A stretch of 36,114 nucleotides of DNA, taken from contig CAYLNH010000039.1 of assembly GCA_964384625.1 (NCBI GenBank), forward strand, positions 1 through 36,114, read 5' to 3'. Below, piece by piece: positions 32,552-36,114 of the stretch. Within the stretch, counting starts at the first letter, position 1. Each line of letters opens with the position of its first letter. The notes below the pieces were generated by a model. It ran no database searches. It was given only the letters and a program-made list of their open reading frames with translations, and was not told the DNA's origin. Both the position numbers and the translations under genes were made by a program. The DNA comes from CAYLNH01 sp964384625 (GTDB lineage: Bacteria; Verrucomicrobiota; Lentisphaeria; JABSQK01).

Positions 32552-32657
32552 ATCGTGCTCCTTGGAGTGATTCTCACAGACAGGGACATCCGAACTATCA
32601 GGCCGAAAATAAAGGATATCTTTGGTGAAATGCGGGCAAATATGGTAAAATACCGAC
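32552..32657. promoter_or_regulatory. divergent promoter region, esterase-MFS / araC
   Basis: A 106-bp AT-richer gap. On the plus strand TAAAAT (32646-32651) lies 6 bp before the araC ATG, with TTGGTG 18 bp upstream (32622-32627), which would give a nearly leaderless mRNA. AAAGGATATCTTT at about 32612-32624 is a near-palindrome and a possible AraC site. On the minus side AAGGAG precedes the esterase. Confidence 0.45.
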
Positions 32658-33512
32658 ATGACGGATCGTGAGACAATCATCCGGGAGCTGACGCGGTTCC
32701 TGGACGCCGGCGGGCTTGCGGCGCTGCACGTGTCGCTGGCTGCGCCCGGGCCGGCGGCGGCGGCCGACGAAGTGATCTGCCACTCCTACCCGGTGCTGCA
32801 GTTCGTGCTGGACGGGTTGCTGCCGTTGCGGTTTGCGGGGCTGGGCCACCGCGTGACGGCCGCGGCGATCGCCGAATGCGAGGGCTATTTCAGTCTGCCG
32901 CATGCGTGGAATTCACGATCCTACGGCACGGACCGCCGCATGTTGGCAGTCAACTTCAGAGAGAGCGGCAGGGAGTACGTGATCACCCATTGGAAGGCGG
33001 CGGGCCGTCGCGGCGAACGTCGGATCTGGTGCCGTGTGGACGGCAGTCTGTCGCCGCCGGCCGGCTATCTGCTGCAAGCACTGCTTGGCGTTCCGGAAGC
33101 GCCGGGGACCGAACCCGAACAGGCGCCCCTGGCGGCCAGTGTCGGGAACTCGCTGTTGCAGGCCCTCCGGCTGGAGTTGGCGGCCGACGGTCACAGCGGC
33201 AGCCGGACGGAGATGCGCTGGCACCGGATTGCCGGTTATCTGGATGAGTACTGTCACCTGCCGGTCCAGCGCGAGGACCTGGGCCGGACGTTTGGCGTGT
33301 CCGCCGATCACATCACGCGGCTGTTCCGCCGTCATGCCGGGGAGTCCTTCCCGACGTATCTCAATCGCCTGCGCGTGGCGCGGGCCGAGCGGCTGCTGGC
33401 GACCGGCAACCTGACCGTCCAGGAAGTGGCAAATCAGTGCGGCTTTCGCGACAGCTCGTACTTCATCAAAGTGTTCAAGCGGTTTGCCGGCCGCACCCCG
33501 GGCAGCGGCTGA
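32658..33512 (+). CDS. AraC-family transcriptional regulator
   Basis: 284 residues. The N-terminal part (about 1-170) looks like a cupin-type sensing domain, with CHSYPVLQFVLDG and LAVNFRESGREYVITHW. The C-terminal 100 residues carry two AraC helix-turn-helices (REDLGRTFGVSADHITRLFR and VQEVANQCGFRDSSYFIKVF, followed by KRFAGRTPGSG). It is one of three plus-strand genes and is divergent from the esterase-MFS operon, which it probably activates in response to a sugar or uronate. The last gene on the other side is a convergent sulfatase, 68 bp away. Confidence 0.92.
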   Translation: MTDRETIIRELTRFLDAGGLAALHVSLAAPGPAAAADEVICHSYPVLQFVLDGLLPLRFAGLGHRVTAAAIAECEGYFSLPHAWNSRSYGTDRRMLAVNFRESGREYVITHWKAAGRRGERRIWCRVDGSLSPPAGYLLQALLGVPEAPGTEPEQAPLAASVGNSLLQALRLELAADGHSGSRTEMRWHRIAGYLDEYCHLPVQREDLGRTFGVSADHITRLFRRHAGESFPTYLNRLRVARAERLLATGNLTVQEVANQCGFRDSSYFIKVFKRFAGRTPGSG

Positions 33513-33580
33513 GGTCCGACAACCATGCGTGTGTCCTTCACCGCGTCCGGACGCGTCTTTGCCGGGCCGGAACCCGGCGC

Positions 33581-34996
33581 TTACCAATTCCTGCGGAACA
33601 GCCACTCATCCAGCGTCGCCGAGTCAGCGTCGGTCCAGCCTTCGTAGTTGTCTTCCAGCAGCCGGCGGAAGCCGCCGCGTCCCATCAGCCGGCGCAAAGT
33701 GCGGAGGTTGTCACGGTCCAATCGTTTTGCCTCGGCATCGACGGGGTCGGGCTGCACCTGCCGGCGCAATGCAGCTTGCATGTCGTTGAGCACTTCCTGC
33801 CGTTCCGCGGCGAGATTGTGAATCTCCCACGGGTCTTCCGTCAGATTGAAGAGTTGCGGTTCATGACCGGCGTACTCGATGTATTTCCAGTTGCCGTCGC
33901 GCAGCATGAACGAACCGGTATTCTGCAGTGACCCATGGTGCTGGACGAGAACCGGTCCTGCCGCGGCGCCATCCGCTGCAAACAGAGAGGCCCCGTCGAG
34001 TCCCTCCGGCGGTTCGATGCCGGCGAGATCGCAGAGCGTGCCGAACACCCGCAAGAGACTGACCGGTTGGTCGACGACGGTTCCCGGGTTGATCTCCGGA
34101 CCGGCCATGATCAGCGGCACGCGGACGCTGCCTTCGTACATGGAGCTTTTGCGCCACAGCCCGTGTTCGCCGGCGAGATCGCCGTGGTCGCTCAGGTAGA
34201 TTACCACCGTGTTGTCGGCCAGTCCGCACAGTTCCAACTGCCGCAGGAGCGTGCCGATCTTGGCATCGACCTCCGCGATCATCGCCAGGTAGTGGTGCCG
34301 GACGGCCAGGGTCAGCTCGTCGCTGAAGCCGTTTTCACAACCGCGTGCCAGCCGGGCATAGCATTGTACCGGATGCGTGGGCAAATCGGCCGGCGGCATC
34401 GGGACGCGGTCCCGCGGGATCTGGTCGAGATAGTGTTGCGAAGTGCGGTAGCCGGCGCCCGGATGCGGATTGCAGAAGCCGACGTGGAGGAAAAACGGCT
34501 GTTGGTCGTCAGCCTGCCGCAGCCAGTCACATGCGGCATCAACCGCACGCCAGTCCGGCTCGCGTACGCGGTCCTCTGTATCCGCGACGCAAATCGGCTG
34601 CGGGACCATACCCTTCCGATGGCGGCGGATCGGCGCACTGCGCATCCAGCACGCGAGCCGCAGGCCAATCGTATGGGCGTCGCGATGATGGTCCAGGCGA
34701 CCGAGCAATTCCGTCCGATAGCCGGCCTGTCGCAGCAACGGGAATACCGTCTCGCCGTCGTCAGCCAACCCCTCGGCGTTGTTCCACACACCGAGGCGAT
34801 CAATCTGTTTGCCGGCCCACATGCCGGCACGAGACGGAACACAGACCGGCGACGGGCAATAGGCCTGCTGAAAGATCGCGCCGCGTGCGGCGATTGCATC
34901 CATAGTCGGCGTAAACGCCGCCGGATGGTTCATGCAGCCCATGGCCCGGCCATCCATGCTGTCGCTCTGGATAAAGAGGATATTCGGTCTTCTCAT
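33581..34996 (-). CDS. S1-family (formylglycine-type) sulfatase
   Basis: 471 residues beginning MRRPNILFIQSDSMDGRAMG; D12 is the metal ligand, and the SMDGR continuation recalls the DSFDGR of arylsulfatase-K-like enzymes, a weak hint at a uronate 2-sulfatase. The maturation motif CVPSR has its cysteine at residue 52. YLSDHGDLAGEHGLWRKSSM supplies further metal and sulfate contacts. No signal peptide. ATG 34996 follows AGGAG with 5-base spacing. It is divergent from the AraC regulator at 35063 with only 66 bp between, so it is probably that regulator's main target. It converges with the first araC gene. Confidence 0.92.
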   Translation of the reverse strand: MRRPNILFIQSDSMDGRAMGCMNHPAAFTPTMDAIAARGAIFQQAYCPSPVCVPSRAGMWAGKQIDRLGVWNNAEGLADDGETVFPLLRQAGYRTELLGRLDHHRDAHTIGLRLACWMRSAPIRRHRKGMVPQPICVADTEDRVREPDWRAVDAACDWLRQADDQQPFFLHVGFCNPHPGAGYRTSQHYLDQIPRDRVPMPPADLPTHPVQCYARLARGCENGFSDELTLAVRHHYLAMIAEVDAKIGTLLRQLELCGLADNTVVIYLSDHGDLAGEHGLWRKSSMYEGSVRVPLIMAGPEINPGTVVDQPVSLLRVFGTLCDLAGIEPPEGLDGASLFAADGAAAGPVLVQHHGSLQNTGSFMLRDGNWKYIEYAGHEPQLFNLTEDPWEIHNLAAERQEVLNDMQAALRRQVQPDPVDAEAKRLDRDNLRTLRRLMGRGGFRRLLEDNYEGWTDADSATLDEWLFRRNW

Positions 34997-35017
34997 GGCA
35001 TCTCCTGCATTTCGGTA

Positions 35018-35041
35018 TATTGTCTATTCTTGATTACAATA
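35018..35041. promoter_or_regulatory. inverted repeat TATTGT-N12-ACAATA in the sulfatase/araC gap
   Basis: Perfect 6-bp arms (35018-35023 and 35036-35041) in the 66-bp AT-rich gap between the divergent sulfatase and araC genes. It is a candidate regulator site or overlapping promoter for either direction. Confidence 0.35.
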
Positions 35042-35062
35042 AATCCAGGAATATGGTCTTCC

Positions 35063-35920
35063 ATGGCGATAACTGACCATCATATGTCAAAAACTGATAT
35101 GCGGCGGCCGGCGTATTATCCGCCTGCGGCGGCCGGAGCGAAGGCGTTGCGGGTGCATGTCGTCGTCTTCAAACGGCATACGAAGACATACCGCGTGCGG
35201 CGTTGTGATCCGAAGCTGCACGTGTTCAACCTGGTGGTCGGCGGTCGCGGCAGCTTTGTCGATGAAGACGATTTCCGGCACGAGCTGCGGACCGGGTCGG
35301 TATATGTCTATGGTCCGGGCCGGTGGCATGAAATCGAGACGCGCGGGAGCCGCGGCCTGACGGTCTGGAGCATCGGTTTCGAGGGACGGAAAGCATCGGG
35401 GTTGATGCGGAAATGCTGCGGCGGCATCTGCCGCGCCTGCCCGCCGCTTCCCGTTGGTCCGATCCTCCGGATCATTCGTGCCATGGAAGACGCCGCGCGG
35501 GTGGGGGGGCAAAACACCGCGGCAATCGGAACGCGTTACCTGGAGATCCTGTTGATGGCATTCGCCGACGAACAACGTCGGCGCCATGCCGTACCGGACT
35601 GGGTTGTCGAGGCGGCGGAATACATGGATTCCAATGCGTGTCGCCTGCAGGGCGTGGGTGAGCTGGCCGAGTTGTGCGCGGTTTCGCCGGAACACCTCTG
35701 CCGCCAATTCCGAGAGGCCTACGGCGAGACGCCGTACCAGCGGTTGTTACGGCTGAAGATGTCTGAGGCCGCGCTGCTGCTGGCCAAGCGGGACCTGCAG
35801 CTGCGCGAGGTCGCCGTTGCCGTCGGCTACCAAGATGCCTCCACCTTCAGCAAGGCGTTCAAGCGCGTGGTCGGCACGTCCCCCCGCAACTTCCGCCAAA
35901 CACTGGAGACCCGGCGCTGA
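35063..35920 (+). CDS. AraC-family transcriptional regulator
   Basis: 285 residues. The N-terminal cupin-like sensing domain (about 25-120) has HVFNLVVGGRGSFVDEDDF and VYVYGPGRWHEIETRG. Two C-terminal helix-turn-helices follow (VGELAELCAVSPEHLCRQFR and LREVAVAVGYQDASTFSKAF, then KRVVGTSPRNFR). Start ATG 35063 is uncertain; ATG 35084 and ATG 35099 are in frame, and the only purine-rich site (CAGGA) is 13 bases before 35063. The frame is open far upstream, but that part is antisense to the sulfatase and is not coding. It probably controls the divergent sulfatase gene 66 bp away. Confidence 0.88.
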   Translation: MAITDHHMSKTDMRRPAYYPPAAAGAKALRVHVVVFKRHTKTYRVRRCDPKLHVFNLVVGGRGSFVDEDDFRHELRTGSVYVYGPGRWHEIETRGSRGLTVWSIGFEGRKASGLMRKCCGGICRACPPLPVGPILRIIRAMEDAARVGGQNTAAIGTRYLEILLMAFADEQRRRHAVPDWVVEAAEYMDSNACRLQGVGELAELCAVSPEHLCRQFREAYGETPYQRLLRLKMSEAALLLAKRDLQLREVAVAVGYQDASTFSKAFKRVVGTSPRNFRQTLETRR

Positions 35921-35923
35921 GTT

Positions 35924-35941
35924 GCGCAGCGGTTTCTGCGC
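35924..35941 (+). terminator. hairpin after the araC stop
   Basis: GCGCAG-CGGTTT-CTGCGC begins 3 bp after the TGA stop. The stem is 6 bp and there is no clear T-tract, so it is a tentative terminator. Confidence 0.4.
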
Positions 35942-35948
35942 CGCCCCC

Positions 35949-36114
35949 CTAGATGGGCTCGGCGTAAGTTTTCCAGCCAGGGACGGAGGCCAGGCGCCGG
36001 TCCGGCCAGACGATGCCGAATAAGCGATGCGAGCATCGTGTTTTGACATCAACGCCGCCGGCCGGATGCTTGGCCCCGCTCTCCGAGTTGCCCGTTTTCG
36101 GGCTCGGGGGGCGT
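35949..36114 (-). CDS. possible 3' end of a gene running off the window
   Basis: On the minus strand a frame enters from the window edge and stays open for 55 codons to TAG 35949-35951, ending VWPDRRLASVPGWKTYAEPI. The tail reads like ordinary protein, but the stretch contains the small hairpin CGATGC-GA-GCATCG (36025-36038) and could equally be non-coding. No family is recognised. If real it converges with the araC gene. Confidence 0.25.
   Translation of the reverse strand, partial: RPPSPKTGNSESGAKHPAGGVDVKTRCSHRLFGIVWPDRRLASVPGWKTYAEPI

Noticed and set aside
33935..35062. Long plus-strand open frame leading into the second AraC gene
   Set aside because: It is antisense to the sulfatase at 33581-34996, whose motifs are clear. 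Recognisable AraC sequence starts only after ATG 35063.

Overview
The window reads as chromosomal DNA of a polysaccharide-degrading bacterium of the PVC group, most likely Lentisphaerota or Kiritimatiellota. This is an inference from gene content: four S1 sulfatases, a DUF3604-type metallohydrolase, a lone FTLIE-type pseudopilin tied to a regulator, large beta-helix lyase-like proteins, PA14-type domains, an ExbB/ExbD motor without SusC/SusD genes, and many GC-rich hairpin repeats. The DNA is GC-rich. Nearly all genes lie on the minus strand; only a SEC-C protein and two AraC regulators lie on the plus strand. I saw no rRNA, tRNA, transposase or CRISPR array.

Layout, left to right. (1) 37-6109: a minus-strand operon running IclR regulator, sulfatase, DUF3604/PHP-like hydrolase, sulfatase, then a possible small membrane protein. 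(2) 6392-7983: a GntR/FCD regulator whose stop overlaps the start of a type II/IV pseudopilin-like gene. (3) 7984-8417: a large imperfect inverted repeat with the same GntR-type operator at both ends. (4) 8418-10026: an accessory patch with an overlapping wHTH / nucleotidyltransferase pair (toxin-antitoxin-like) and a SEC-C zinc-binding protein. (5) 10214-27852: the main locus, read right to left: LacI regulator, secreted GH-A-like hydrolase, ExbB, ExbD, TonB/TolA-like transducer, large secreted coiled-coil protein, beta-helix lyase-like protein, secreted GH-A-like hydrolase, a second beta-helix protein with FN3 and PA14 domains, and a third hydrolase paralogue without signal peptide. (6) 28338-29762: a sulfatase upstream of lacI. 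(7) 30189-33512: a CE15-type glucuronoyl esterase and MFS transporter, divergent from an AraC regulator. (8) 33581-35920: a sulfatase divergent from a second AraC regulator.

Working model (inference): exported lyase-like and GH-A-like enzymes cut a uronate-rich, sulfated plant or algal glycan outside the cytoplasm. The ExbB/ExbD/TonB-like motor and its coiled-coil partner provide an energised envelope function in place of SusC/SusD. Signal-less sulfatases, the signal-less hydrolase and the esterase finish the products inside the cell. Five regulators of four families (IclR, GntR, LacI, AraC x2) appear to control separate blocks.

The strongest leads are the ExbBD-lyase-hydrolase cluster, a 99-bp palindromic repeat inserted in frame into the signal-peptide region of the coiled-coil protein, the lacI promoter with an exactly repeated operator 127 bp away, and the operator-ended giant palindrome next to the GntR-pseudopilin pair.
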